Assembly: GCA_000497835.1 (NCBI GenBank)
Contig: KI547164.1
Location: 775,818 to 821,994 of the forward strand
From: a gamma proteobacterium L18
GTDB taxonomy: Bacteria > Pseudomonadota > Gammaproteobacteria > Pseudomonadales > Pseudomonadaceae
Direction: 5' to 3'
Length of the DNA stretch: 46,177 nucleotides
In this document: positions 38,899-46,177 of the stretch, in pieces
How the letters are laid out: the number at the start of each line of letters is the position of its first letter
Position numbering within the stretch: the stretch's first letter is position 1
Translations under genes and position numbers: made by a program
Notes under the pieces: generated by a model
Databases searched by the model: none
Told to the model about the DNA's origin: nothing
The model's input: only the letters and a program-made list of their open reading frames with translations

Positions 38899-39227
38899 AT
38901 GCGTAAACTCTCTCTCATCCATTGTGGAATTCCTCCCGTGTACCCTTTCCTTTGGCGGCATTCACCGTGCCGGGAGTGGCTGATCAACTAAACCCCATAA
39001 CGGTGGTCCAGCTAATCAGTATTAGCCTGAATACAGCGGATGCCAACGCCTCGCAGGATGAGCTGATAGGTATTGGCGCCGCAAATGACCCAGGAATAGG
39101 TCATCGAGATAAACTGAAGCTTATACAGGTCTTCATGGAGAGTCTTGGTTCCGCTTTCGACCCCCCTATGTCCGATGGAAATATTCTCTCACTAGCCCAC
39201 GTTGGACAAAAGGTTTGCATCCGCTAG
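38899..39227 (+). pseudogene. Decayed duplicate of the ComEA-like gene
   Basis: The start region TCAAGGAGCTAGGC, then ATGCGTAAACTCTCTCTC, closely matches the ribosome binding site and signal-peptide start of the intact gene at 39288. The reading frame is then lost. In another frame the helix-hairpin-helix part reappears as SLNTADANASQDELIGIGA, parallel to NLNNADADTLQRELSGIGA of the intact protein, and continues to GHRD as against AHRD. The join of the two frames, the missing secretion-signal region and the unrelated C-terminus show a degenerate, non-functional tandem copy. Confidence 0.8.
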
Positions 39228-39287
39228 GTTGTAGAGGCGGCTCAGGAATGCCGCCTTCGAACCCACTGATGTCAAGGAGCTTCACCC

Positions 39288-39602
39288 ATGCGTAACCTGT
39301 CCCTCTCGGCCCTCCTGGCCACCCTCCTGTTCACTGTCTCCGTTGCCGCAACTGCCGCGCCAGCAACGCCAACGCCAGCCCCCGTTACCGCGATCACCCA
39401 AACCGCCAAAACCAACCTGAACAACGCTGACGCCGACACCCTCCAGCGCGAACTTTCCGGTATTGGTGCCGGCAAGGCGCAGGCGATCGTTGCCCACAGG
39501 GACTCCAACGGCGCGTTCACCTCGGTAGATGAGCTGCTTGAAGTGAAAGGCATCGGCAAGTCGCTGCTGGACAAGAACCGCGACCGGTTGACGGTGGAGT
39601 AA
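39288..39602 (+). CDS. ComEA-like helix-hairpin-helix protein
   Basis: This secreted or periplasmic small protein (104 residues) has an N-terminal signal peptide, MRNLSLSALLATLLFTVSVAATA with a likely cut after ATAA, an Ala/Pro/Thr-rich linker (about 24-40) and one pair of helix-hairpin-helix motifs (LSGIGAGKAQAI near 57-68 and VKGIGKSLL near 87-95). That is the DNA-binding fold of ComEA, which binds incoming DNA in transformable bacteria. In Pseudomonas such proteins are common, and a role in DNA uptake has not been shown here. AAGGAG precedes the ATG and a strong terminator follows the stop, so it is a single-gene transcript. The neighbouring pseudogene is a degraded copy. Confidence 0.9.
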   Translation: MRNLSLSALLATLLFTVSVAATAAPATPTPAPVTAITQTAKTNLNNADADTLQRELSGIGAGKAQAIVAHRDSNGAFTSVDELLEVKGIGKSLLDKNRDRLTVE

Positions 39603-39614
39603 TTTAGGGTAAGG

Positions 39615-39641
39615 AAAAGGCCGGAGAGTCCGGCCTTTTTT
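39615..39641 (+). terminator. Intrinsic terminator of the ComEA-like gene
   Basis: An 11-bp stem AAAAGGCCGGA, loop GAG and TCCGGCCTTTT form a perfect hairpin, with further T residues continuing to 39641. It begins 12 bases after the stop codon. Confidence 0.92.
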
Positions 39642-39664
39642 GCGCTTCATGATTGGGTTTGGGA

Positions 39665-39691
39665 GCCAGCGCAGCCTTCGGCAGCGGCTAC
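39665..39691. repeat. Solitary REP unit, identical to 11796-11822
   Basis: The 27-base unit, starting GCCAGCGCAGCCTTCGGCAG, is repeated exactly at 11796-11822. A related but diverged arm (GCAGCTTTCGGCAGC) is part of the palindrome at 45890-45982. It sits between the terminator of the ComEA-like gene and the stop of the YceK-type gene. Confidence 0.7.
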
Positions 39692-39701
39692 AGGTTGAAG
39701 C

Positions 39702-40013
39702 TCAGTTTACTTCTATGCTCCCGTCTTGGTGCTGACGAACCAGTGTGTAGGGCAGCACAACCGTGTCCACTACCCCGGGCAGCGTCAAGTCCAGCACGAC
39801 GGCAATCGGCGGCGAGGTACTGTAGTTGTGCTCATTCGCCGGTCCCGCGTTCAACACGCAGAAATCGAACATCACCCCGCTATACACCGCACCGCAGTAG
39901 GATCTGCCTTTGCTCAGGTAGTCGGTTGTGACGCTGTCATGGCGCAGCACGGTAATAATGCTGCCGCACCCACTCAGCAGCAGGGCAACGCCAACCACAA
40001 ACAATGGCTTCAT
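39702..40013 (-). CDS. YceK/YidQ family lipoprotein
   Basis: The 103-residue product has a signal peptide with lipobox LLSGC, acylated Cys16 (MKPLFVVGVALLLSGCGS), followed directly by SIITVLRHDS and a GAVYSGVMFDFC segment. This pattern is the DUF1375 (YceK) lipoprotein family, whose function is unknown. Two more cysteines (YCG and FDFC) could pair. The C-terminal part is LPYTLVRQHQDGSIEVN. AGGGAG lies 8 bases before the ATG. It is not tightly linked to the wbpA-type gene, which stands 97 bases upstream and ends at 40111. Confidence 0.85.
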   Translation of the reverse strand: MKPLFVVGVALLLSGCGSIITVLRHDSVTTDYLSKGRSYCGAVYSGVMFDFCVLNAGPANEHNYSTSPPIAVVLDLTLPGVVDTVVLPYTLVRQHQDGSIEVN

Positions 40014-40110
40014 ATAAAACTCCCTGTATTGGCACCAAACAGTCGCCGAAACAGCGACCCTACGTCGAAGCGGCCCCTCTCACTACCCACCCCGCGAGCA
40101 AAAAATTGTA

Positions 40111-41421
40111 TCAAGCCTTGATCAAGTTCCCCATATCCTCCCGATACCGCCCACGACTATCCACCACCATCCGTGCATTCTCGGCAATCAACCCATAATC
40201 AAACCGATCATGATCCGTGGCCAGCACCAGCGCGTCATACCCCGCAATCGCGTCAGCCGTCAGCGCCACGCTATCCATCACGAAGTCATACACGCCATGC
40301 CCATGGAACGCGGGAATGTGCGGGTCGCTGTAGGCCGCCAAGGCGCCGCGTTCGCGGATCAGCTTGATGATCTCCAGCGCCGGTGACTCGCGCATGTCGT
40401 CAATGTTTTTCTTGTAGGCAATCCCCAGCACCAGCACCTTGCTGTTTTTCAGCGCCTTGCCGTGGTCGTTCAGGCCGTCCACCAGTTTGCTGACCACGTA
40501 TTCGGGCATGCCTTGGTTGATCTCGCCAGACAGCTCGATGAAGCGGGTGTGCAGACCGTAGGCGCGAGCTTTCCAGGTCAGGTAGAACGGGTCGATGGGG
40601 ATGCAGTGGCCGCCCAGGCCGGGGCCGGGGTAGTAGGGGGTGAAGCCGAACGGTTTGGTGGCGGCGGCGTCGACGACTTCGAAGATGTCGATGCCCATTT
40701 TGTCGGCGACGATCTTCATTTCATTCACCAGGCCGATGTTGACGGCGCGGTGGATGTTTTCCAGCAGCTTGGTCAGTTCGGCGGCCTTGGTGGAGCTGAC
40801 GGGCACTACGCGGTCGATGGCCACCTGGTACAGGGCAATGCCCACTTCCAGGCAGGCCTTGGTGGCGCCGCCGACGACTTTGGGGATGGTCTGGGTGTCG
40901 AAGTGTTTGTTGCCCGGGTCTTCGCGCTCGGGGGAGTAAAGCACGAACACATCTTTGCCCACGGTCAGGCCCTGGTGAATGATGCGCGGGATGATTTCTT
41001 CGTCGGTGGTGCCGGGGTAGGTGGTGCTTTCCAGCGAGACCACCTGGCCTGGACGCAGGTAAGGGGCGATGGCATCAGCGGTGTTGGTGACGTAGCTGAT
41101 GTCGGGTTCGCGGTATTCATTGAGGGGAGTAGGCACGCACAGGATCAGCGCATCGCATTCGGCCACGCGGCTGAAATCCAGGGTGGCGCGGAAGCCAGCC
41201 TGGCACGCTTGGGTGATGCTGTCAGCGCTGATGTGCTCGATGTAGCTCATGCCGTCGTTGAGCATGTCGACCTTGTGGGCGTCGACGTCCAGGCCCAGGA
41301 CTCGAAAGCCTGCGGCGGTGTAGCGCAGCATCAGCGGCAAGCCCACATAGCCCAGGCCGACGATGCCGATCACGGCCTCGCGGTTGTTGATGCGGCTGAT
41401 GAGGGTGGTATTGGCGTCCAT
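40111..41421 (-). CDS. wbpA: UDP-N-acetylglucosamine 6-dehydrogenase, WbpA-like
   Basis: The 436-residue protein oxidises a UDP-N-acetylhexosamine at C6 with NAD, by analogy with WbpA, the first enzyme of the mannuronic acid-type O-antigen sugars. It has the NAD motif [12 protein letters not shown] at 19-30, the central dimer helix [14 protein letters not shown], the catalytic cysteine in GGHCIPIDP near residue 270, and the UDP-binding C-terminal [16 protein letters not shown]. Upstream starts at 41460 and 41499 are open; the ATG at 41421 gives the normal length and N-terminus. It is the last gene of a leftward operon that starts at the kinase gene. The partners WbpB, D, E and I are not in the window, so the final product is unknown. 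Confidence 0.9.
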   Translation of the reverse strand: MDANTTLISRINNREAVIGIVGLGYVGLPLMLRYTAAGFRVLGLDVDAHKVDMLNDGMSYIEHISADSITQACQAGFRATLDFSRVAECDALILCVPTPLNEYREPDISYVTNTADAIAPYLRPGQVVSLESTTYPGTTDEEIIPRIIHQGLTVGKDVFVLYSPEREDPGNKHFDTQTIPKVVGGATKACLEVGIALYQVAIDRVVPVSSTKAAELTKLLENIHRAVNIGLVNEMKIVADKMGIDIFEVVDAAATKPFGFTPYYPGPGLGGHCIPIDPFYLTWKARAYGLHTRFIELSGEINQGMPEYVVSKLVDGLNDHGKALKNSKVLVLGIAYKKNIDDMRESPALEIIKLIRERGALAAYSDPHIPAFHGHGVYDFVMDSVALTADAIAGYDALVLATDHDRFDYGLIAENARMVVDSRGRYREDMGNLIKA

Positions 41422-41474
41422 TACGAGGGTGTCCTGTGGGGGTAAAGTGCGATGAGACATGGGGCGTTCGGGGC

Positions 41475-42446
41475 TCAGGCAAATTTGCCGGGCAACCACT
41501 CGGTGATGCGCTGGTACCAGGTGCGTCGCGTGTGGGGCACATTTAGCGCGGGCATTTGCAGGATCTGCGCAAAGTCCGGGGTGCGTTGCGACAGGCGATG
41601 GCGCTCGCGCACCAGGGCCAGGCCGTTTGTGGCGATGCGCTTGAGGGCGTCCGGGTCGGCTTGCAGTTGCTGGTACTTGGCCAAGGCTTCGTCCAGGCTG
41701 TCGTAGTGCACCACGTTGTGCATGTCGATAAGGCCCAGCGGCCCATCTTCGGAAGGTTGGCGCTTGGCCATCAGCAGGCAGCCGCAGCCCATGGCTTCGA
41801 AGTTCTTGGCCATGTATTCGTTGAAGCCGATGTCGGCGCTCAGGAACACGGCGATGCGGTTGAGCAGGCGCAGGTATTCGTCTGGCGTCTGGGTGCGCAG
41901 GGTTTGCAGGCCGCAGCGTGCGCCCATGTTTTCCAGCAGGTTGCGGCGCTCGTTGTACACCTGGCTCTTGGTGCGGCCAATAAAGCCCAGAGGTATGTCC
42001 CGCTGCGCGCCCAGGTCATCGAGCACGGCGTCGTCGTAGGCCTTGGGAATACACCAGGCATCGATGCCGCGCTGTTTGAAGTAGTCACGCATGTAATAGC
42101 TGGTGACGATGATGCGAGCATTGCTCAGTTGTTTGAAACCGGTGGCAAACTGATTGCGGAATTTGCTCTCGGCCACCAGTTCCTGGCAGGCATCTTCTTC
42201 GTAGAACACCAGGCCCTGGACGTTGCGCAGGGCTTTGGCGGCCTTGCCCATGCGGCGCAGGGGGATGTCGAACAGCACGCGGTCCCAGGCGCTGAAGTCG
42301 GTTTGCTTGAGGTAGGGGCGAATGTCATGGACCTGTAGCTTGCTCAGTTTGTGTACATCCACGTGAGCGAATCGGGCCGTGAGGCCGGCGAACAGGGTGT
42401 CGAAGGAGCGGGCGCGCTCCTGACGGCTGACGATCAGCAGTTTCAT
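41475..42446 (-). CDS. Glycosyltransferase family 1-like protein
   Basis: The 323-residue product starts [18 protein letters not shown] and has a Rossmann-type donor-binding C-terminal half with [20 protein letters not shown], the F-E-A-M-G-C-G donor loop of the CgeB/GT1_2-type glycosyltransferases, followed by [17 protein letters not shown]. No membrane segments are seen. Start and stop are one base from the neighbour upstream. The donor and acceptor are unknown. The company of a kinase and a UDP-sugar dehydrogenase suggests LPS core or another surface glycan. Confidence 0.78.
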   Translation of the reverse strand: MKLLIVSRQERARSFDTLFAGLTARFAHVDVHKLSKLQVHDIRPYLKQTDFSAWDRVLFDIPLRRMGKAAKALRNVQGLVFYEEDACQELVAESKFRNQFATGFKQLSNARIIVTSYYMRDYFKQRGIDAWCIPKAYDDAVLDDLGAQRDIPLGFIGRTKSQVYNERRNLLENMGARCGLQTLRTQTPDEYLRLLNRIAVFLSADIGFNEYMAKNFEAMGCGCLLMAKRQPSEDGPLGLIDMHNVVHYDSLDEALAKYQQLQADPDALKRIATNGLALVRERHRLSQRTPDFAQILQMPALNVPHTRRTWYQRITEWLPGKFA

Positions 42447-42447
42447 G

Positions 42448-43581
42448 TCACTGTCCTGCGGTAATGGGCGCCGGCGGGTAGCCGTCGTCCGTCATCAATT
42501 GTTGGTAGTACAGCGCTTCGCTGAGGTCGTCGGTACCGTGTAGCCAGTTGTGCTTGCCGTGCTGCCGAGACAGCGATTTGCGCAGTTCCAGCTTGATGGC
42601 AGCGGCGGCTGTGGCCGGCAGCAGGCAGGTAATGACCGTGCCCGGCGCACTCAGGGTGTATTGGTTGGTGGCCAGCCAATTCCCGCCACGGGCCCACCAC
42701 AGCAGCTGTTGGCGCTGGGTTGCTGTCAGGCGCTTGCGAGCCAGCACGGTGCCGTGCCGGCCAAGGGTGTCGACGATGGTCTGTTCGTGCTGGTGGTCGG
42801 CGGTTTCCTGCCGGGTGACCAGGATGACCAGGTTCTCGGGCAGGTCGGCACCGGCTTGCAGGCGCGCGCACTCCAGGTCGAACAGGTGGTTGAGCCAGGC
42901 GTCCTGGTCGGGCCAGCGCCGGATCAGGTCGAAGGGCATGGCCCAGCTTTGCTGATGCAGCCAGTGGTGCGCTTCGACCAGGCTGTCCACCGCGGGCAGT
43001 TGCACGCTTTCGCGAGCAGCTTCGTCCAGCAGGCGCTGGCGATAGTCCTTCTTGGCCGGCCGGCGGCTGGCGTCGCTGTCCCCGGGCTGCAGGCGCAGGC
43101 CGCTGGCCTGGCGCTTGTGGTAGGTCAGGTGGTACACCAGCGCAGGAATATAGTACTGCGGCGCGATGCGGTACCAGCCGCGAGGATCCGCGACTCGGGT
43201 ATCAAGCAGGTGGCGGGCGCGCACGGGGGGGTAATAGGGCATTTTCCGATAGGACAGGCCACTGCGACCCGAGTCGCTGTAGATATCGAATTTGACCTTG
43301 CTGGCCTTGCGTCCGAAGTTGAACAGCGGCATGGCGGCGGCGATGCCTGGCAACGATCCGTGTTGCACCAGGATGTCGATGTCATCGACCAATCGGCCGG
43401 CCAGCACCTGCGGTACTTCGTCATACCAGCGCAGCACTACATAGGGTACGTTTTCCCGGGCCAGCCCCTGCAGAAAGCGCGTGGGGTTGCGCAGGCGCAA
43501 GCTGAAGCCTTTGTCAGCCTTGAGTTTTTTGCGCCAGCGCGCCAGGCGCAGGCGCGCCAATAAGCGTTTGCACAGGTTCAT
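42448..43581 (-). CDS. Protein of unknown function with a nucleotidyltransferase-like DDID motif
   Basis: The 377 residues begin with a very basic stretch (about 1-35). VPYVVLRWYDEVPQ and LVDDIDILVQ follow near residues 50-75, resembling the metal-binding D-x-D strand of nucleotidyltransferases; the DDID pattern is suggestive only. A histidine-rich middle (YHLTYHKRQ near 130) and a C-terminal part with LVILVTRQE and a second hydrophobic stretch follow. No membrane segment is convincing. Its ATG overlaps the kinase stop by four bases and the glycosyltransferase starts one base after its end, so it belongs to the same operon. I do not know its function. Confidence 0.7.
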   Translation of the reverse strand: MNLCKRLLARLRLARWRKKLKADKGFSLRLRNPTRFLQGLARENVPYVVLRWYDEVPQVLAGRLVDDIDILVQHGSLPGIAAAMPLFNFGRKASKVKFDIYSDSGRSGLSYRKMPYYPPVRARHLLDTRVADPRGWYRIAPQYYIPALVYHLTYHKRQASGLRLQPGDSDASRRPAKKDYRQRLLDEAARESVQLPAVDSLVEAHHWLHQQSWAMPFDLIRRWPDQDAWLNHLFDLECARLQAGADLPENLVILVTRQETADHQHEQTIVDTLGRHGTVLARKRLTATQRQQLLWWARGGNWLATNQYTLSAPGTVITCLLPATAAAAIKLELRKSLSRQHGKHNWLHGTDDLSEALYYQQLMTDDGYPPAPITAGQ

Positions 43582-44351
43582 GCGAAGATCCGATAGCGTT
43601 TGGCGCGCGACAACTCGATCTGTTTGCCGAGCGTGTAGTTGCTCAGCAAGTCAGGTGCGGGCGCGGTGAACAGGTCTGTATGACGTTGCAATATCGAGTG
43701 CGCCCAGTGGTCGTAGGCAGCCTCGTCGATGAACTCCCTGGCCCATTTCTGGAACAGGTAGCCCAGGGAGTAGCTGAACATTTCGCCGGTGCGCGATTGC
43801 TCCCAGGCCATGTACTCGAAGTCGATGATCCGGACCTGGCCCTGGTCATCGAGCATGATATTGCGGGTGTTGAGGTCCAGGTGGAACACGCCGGCCTGCG
43901 CCAGCCGCAGCATCACCGGCACTACCGTTTCCAGTGCCGTGAACGGGTGGTGCTGCTGCAGCCGCTGGTGCAGGGTCTGGAAATTGCGCAGGTAGGGGTA
44001 AGCGACGATTTGCTGGCTGCAGAGCAAGGCACTGCGTTTTTCCAGATAGGCACGTACCCCTATGCCTGGCAGCCCCATGGCGTGGAAGCGTTCCGCGTTG
44101 CTGCGTTCTGCCCAGCCAAAGCGTTTGCCGTGCAGGGAACACTCGCGTTTCCAGCGGGCTCGCCAGCGCTGTCTGAAGCGGTTGATGGCGAACACCTTGA
44201 ACACCAGGGCGCCACTTTCACGCGCCCACACTTGGGTTTCATCACCGCGGGGGTTCAGCGCCTTGAAGCTCTCTGGGTGCGAGAGGAAACGGGTCAGGTC
44301 CTGCTGCTCGGCGGTAGACAGGTCATCGGAAAGAAAAATCGGGGTCAGCAT
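43578..44351 (-). CDS. Kinase of the LPS/Kdo kinase-like (InaA/WaaP) group
   Basis: The 257-residue protein has the eukaryotic-type kinase core of the small sugar-kinase group that includes WaaP, InaA and Kdo kinases. It shows an N-lobe lysine (VFKVF, Lys52), the catalytic loop HLDLNTRNIML with His157, Asp159 and Asn164, and DFE (177-179) in the place of DFG, followed by YMAWEQS. Related Pseudomonas proteins are sometimes called toluene tolerance proteins; that label is not evidence of function. It probably phosphorylates an LPS core sugar. The ATG at 44351 is preferred because a TGGA is near it; the ATG at 44360 adds three residues. It is the first gene of the leftward operon ending at wbpA. 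Confidence 0.82.
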   Translation of the reverse strand: MLTPIFLSDDLSTAEQQDLTRFLSHPESFKALNPRGDETQVWARESGALVFKVFAINRFRQRWRARWKRECSLHGKRFGWAERSNAERFHAMGLPGIGVRAYLEKRSALLCSQQIVAYPYLRNFQTLHQRLQQHHPFTALETVVPVMLRLAQAGVFHLDLNTRNIMLDDQGQVRIIDFEYMAWEQSRTGEMFSYSLGYLFQKWAREFIDEAAYDHWAHSILQRHTDLFTAPAPDLLSNYTLGKQIELSRAKRYRIFA

Positions 44352-44461
44352 TGAATCCATTCTTTGACACAGGCATGGCTTACGCCCGGCGTGGGGGCAA
44401 GCCACCTGGAAGGAGGGTGGCGCTACCGGATAATTGTTTCAGCGTTGTGACTAATTGATAC

Positions 44462-44490
44462 ATTCTCCATTGGTAGCATCCCAGGGTCAA
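44462..44490 (-). promoter_or_regulatory. Candidate leftward promoter for the kinase operon
   Basis: On the minus strand TTGACC (44485-44490) and GAGAAT (44462-44467) are 17 bases apart, matching the sigma-70 spacing. The -10 is a 4-of-6 match. It is about 110 bases upstream of the kinase start. Confidence 0.4.
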
Positions 44491-44522
44491 ATTGCTATCA
44501 CTGTAGGTTGGAGTAGGCGTCT

Positions 44523-44550
44523 TTGATGGTTTTTGTATGATGGTTATAAT
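44523..44550 (+). promoter_or_regulatory. Likely sigma-70 promoter of the fabF-type gene
   Basis: TTGATG (44523-44528) and a perfect TATAAT (44545-44550) are 16 bases apart in an AT-rich gap. The expected start of transcription is around 44557-44558, which leaves a leader of about 50 bases before the ATG at 44606. This is the best promoter in the window. Confidence 0.7.
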
Positions 44551-44605
44551 TCCATGTGTTAGATTGCAGTCGTAATGTTATGCGCGATCTGGAGAAAGGT
44601 GAGTC

Positions 44606-45895
44606 ATGAGCAACCATAGAATTGTGGTAACCGGCGTGGGCGTGGTGTCGCCGTTGGGCACAGGCGTTGCGCCGGTGTGGCAACGCCTGCTGGCCGGTCA
44701 ATCGGGCCTGCGTGAGTTGCCCGAGCCTGTGGTAGCCGATCTGCCCGCCCGCGTCGGTGGCGTGGTGCAGGGCATCGAGCAGGATCCGCAGGCGGGCTTC
44801 GACCCCGACCTTGCTGCCCCACCCAAAGAGCAAAAGAAGATGGACCGCTTCATCCAATTCGCCCTCGCCGCTGCCCGACAGGCGCTGGAGCAGGCCGGCT
44901 GGGCGCCCACCGACAAGCGCGCCCGCGAACGCACCGCCACGGTCATCGGGTCCGGCATCGGCGGCTTCGGCACGATCGTCGACGCTGTACGCACCACCGA
45001 CAGCCGCGGGCCACGCAAACTGTCGCCATTTACCATCCCGGCGTTCCTGGTCAACCTGGCGGCGGGGCATGTGTCCATTCAGCATGGCTTCAAGGGGCCG
45101 CTGGGCGCGCCGGTCACGGCTTGCGCCGCAGGGGTGCAGGCCATTGGTGATGCCGCGCGGATGATCCGAGCCGGTGAGGCGGACATTGCCGTGTGCGGCG
45201 GCGCCGAGGCGGCCATCGACCGGGTCAGCCTGGGCGGTTTTGCGGCGGCGCGGGCGCTGTCCAGCGGCTTCAATGCCACGCCCAGCAAGGCGTCAAGGCC
45301 GTTTGATCGGGACCGCGATGGCTTCGTGATGGGCGAGGGCGCCGGGGTGCTGGTGATCGAGACGCTGGAGCATGCCTTGGCGCGGGGAGCTACGCCATTG
45401 GCCGAATTGGTGGGGTATGGCACCAGTGCTGATGCCTATCACCTTACGGCCGGGCCGGAGGACGGCAGCGGTGCGCGGCGGGCGATGACGCAAGCGCTGG
45501 CGCAGGCGGGCATCACGCCGGCCCAGGTGCAGCATTTGAATGCGCATGCGACTTCTACACCGGTGGGCGACAAGGGCGAGCTGGCGGCGATTCGTTCGGT
45601 GTTTGGTGCGGGCCAAGGCCCTGCCATCACGTCCACCAAGTCGGCCACTGGGCATTTGCTGGGCGCAGCCGGCGGGCTGGAGGCGATCTTTACGGTGCTG
45701 GCGCTGCGGGATCAGATAGCGCCGGCCACTTTGAACCTTGAGCACCCGGACGAGGCGGCCGAGGGGCTGGACATCGTCAGCGGCCAGGCGCGGCCGATGG
45801 CCATGGAGTATGCGCTGTCCAATGGTTTTGGCTTTGGCGGGGTGAATGCCAGCGTGCTGTTCAAGCGCTGGGGTGAGGGGAGTGGCGTTCTGTAG
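44606..45895 (+). CDS. Beta-ketoacyl-ACP synthase II type (FabF family)
   Basis: This 429-residue thiolase-fold enzyme condenses acyl chains with malonyl-ACP in fatty acid or related lipid synthesis. The catalytic triad is complete: Cys173 in TACAAG, His314 in NAHATSTP and His350 in KSATGHLL with Lys345. It also has the DRDGFVMGEGAGVLV and GFGFGGVN signatures. The start MSNHRIVVTGVGVVSPLG is canonical and AAGGTGA precedes the ATG. It is unlinked to fabD, fabG or acpP, so it is likely an additional FabF paralog with a specialised role rather than the housekeeping copy. No acyl carrier protein is nearby. The stop codon lies at the edge of a REP-type palindrome. Confidence 0.93.
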   Translation: MSNHRIVVTGVGVVSPLGTGVAPVWQRLLAGQSGLRELPEPVVADLPARVGGVVQGIEQDPQAGFDPDLAAPPKEQKKMDRFIQFALAAARQALEQAGWAPTDKRARERTATVIGSGIGGFGTIVDAVRTTDSRGPRKLSPFTIPAFLVNLAAGHVSIQHGFKGPLGAPVTACAAGVQAIGDAARMIRAGEADIAVCGGAEAAIDRVSLGGFAAARALSSGFNATPSKASRPFDRDRDGFVMGEGAGVLVIETLEHALARGATPLAELVGYGTSADAYHLTAGPEDGSGARRAMTQALAQAGITPAQVQHLNAHATSTPVGDKGELAAIRSVFGAGQGPAITSTKSATGHLLGAAGGLEAIFTVLALRDQIAPATLNLEHPDEAAEGLDIVSGQARPMAMEYALSNGFGFGGVNASVLFKRWGEGSGVL

Positions 45896-45982
45896 CAGCG
45901 GCCGTCAGGTCGCGTCATAGGCGCCGCGTACTGGCTGGGCCAACGCGGCGTTTGTGACGCAGCTTTCGGCAGCTTGCTACAG
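45890..45982. repeat. REP-type imperfect palindrome overlapping the ketosynthase stop codon
   Basis: The left end CTGTAGCAGCGGCCG and the complement of the right end CTGTAGCAAGCTGCCG pair over about 39 bases with several mismatches, centred on GCCGCGT-like sequences. The TAG stop (45893-45895) of the ketosynthase gene is inside the left arm. It could act as a transcription end for that gene. The right arm is a diverged relative of the unit at 39665. Confidence 0.65.
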
Positions 45983-45989
45983 AGGCGGG

Positions 45990-46070
45990 TACACACTGTG
46001 GGAGCAAAGCTTGCTCGCGAGGGGCCCTCACTGACGCCATCGCGAGCAAGCTTTGCTCCCACAGTGTGTA
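45990..46070. repeat. Perfect 31-bp inverted repeat
   Basis: The left arm 45990-46020, beginning TACACACTGTGGGAGCAAAG, and the right arm 46040-46070 are exact complements separated by 19 bases. A single diverged arm occurs at 11511-11540. It is a REP-pair or MITE-like unit with no coding content. Confidence 0.88.
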
Positions 46071-46109
46071 CCTTCACAAGACAGTTGCTGCTACTGGATT
46101 GCGGCGTCT

Positions 46110-46171
46110 GCATCGCGGCCAAGGCCGACTCCTACCACGGGCGGTGTAGGAGCCGACTTTAGTCGCGATGC
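46110..46171. repeat. REP-type palindrome, sister of 11579-11640
   Basis: The arms start GCATCGCGGCCAAGGCCGAC and, on the complement of the right side, GCATCGCGACTAAAGTCGGC. Together they pair over about 26 bases around a short loop. It shares most of its bases, plus CAAGACAGTTGCTGCTA upstream, with the copy at 11579. The window ends 6 bases later. Confidence 0.78.
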
Positions 46172-46177
46172 AGGCGG

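Overview
The window looks like chromosome of a Pseudomonas species, most likely of the P. putida group. The gene order gyrA-serC-pheA-hisC2-tyrA/aroA-cmk-rpsA-ihfB is the conserved Pseudomonas order. TyrA and AroA are fused, GyrA carries the Thr83 usual for pseudomonads, and the intergenic spaces hold many short palindromic REP-type elements. No rRNA, tRNA, CRISPR array or intact transposase gene was found.

Region 1 (1-13444) is GC-rich core genome on the + strand: gyrA, then the aromatic amino acid supraoperon serC-pheA-hisC2-tyrA/aroA-cmk with touching or overlapping reading frames, then rpsA with a clear terminator. A 1.6-kb stretch follows with several REP palindromes, a cold-shock gene and a small lipoprotein gene. 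It separates rpsA from ihfB and lapA.

Region 2 (about 13450-38700) is a surface-polysaccharide (O-antigen type) island with visibly lower GC and mixed codon use. A + strand manC-type gene converges on a long leftward series: fcl2, a two-part glycosyltransferase, wzm, wzt, an FkbM-like gene, galE, gtrB, a methyltransferase, gtrA, a large GtrC-like membrane protein, then gmd, fcl, a family 2 glycosyltransferase and a WbpY-like glycosyltransferase broken by a one-base frameshift in an A7 run. Diverging to the right are wbpV-like, wbpL and wbpM. The precursors implied are GDP-mannose, GDP-4-keto-6-deoxymannose, GDP-L-fucose, UDP-galactose (or UDP-GalNAc) and a UDP-N-acetyl-6-deoxyhexosamine used by WbpL to start the chain on undecaprenyl phosphate. 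Export is by the Wzm/Wzt ABC transporter. No wzx, wzy or wzz is present. The Gtr module probably adds a side-chain sugar after export. An OafA-type O-acyltransferase preceded by a 141-bp MITE-like element, and a coiled-coil hypothetical gene, close the island.

Region 3 (about 38900-46177) returns to GC-rich core: a decayed ComEA-like copy beside an intact one, a YceK-type lipoprotein, then a leftward operon of kinase, unknown protein, glycosyltransferase and WbpA-type UDP-sugar dehydrogenase, probably for LPS or another glycan. It diverges from a fabF-type ketosynthase gene. Three stacked palindromes end the window, one of them a perfect 31-bp inverted repeat.

The observations most worth following are the Gtr module with a methyltransferase gene embedded between gtrB and gtrA, the homopolymer frameshift in the WbpY-like gene, two different fucose-synthase paralogs in one island, the MITE upstream of the acyltransferase, and the large palindromes.
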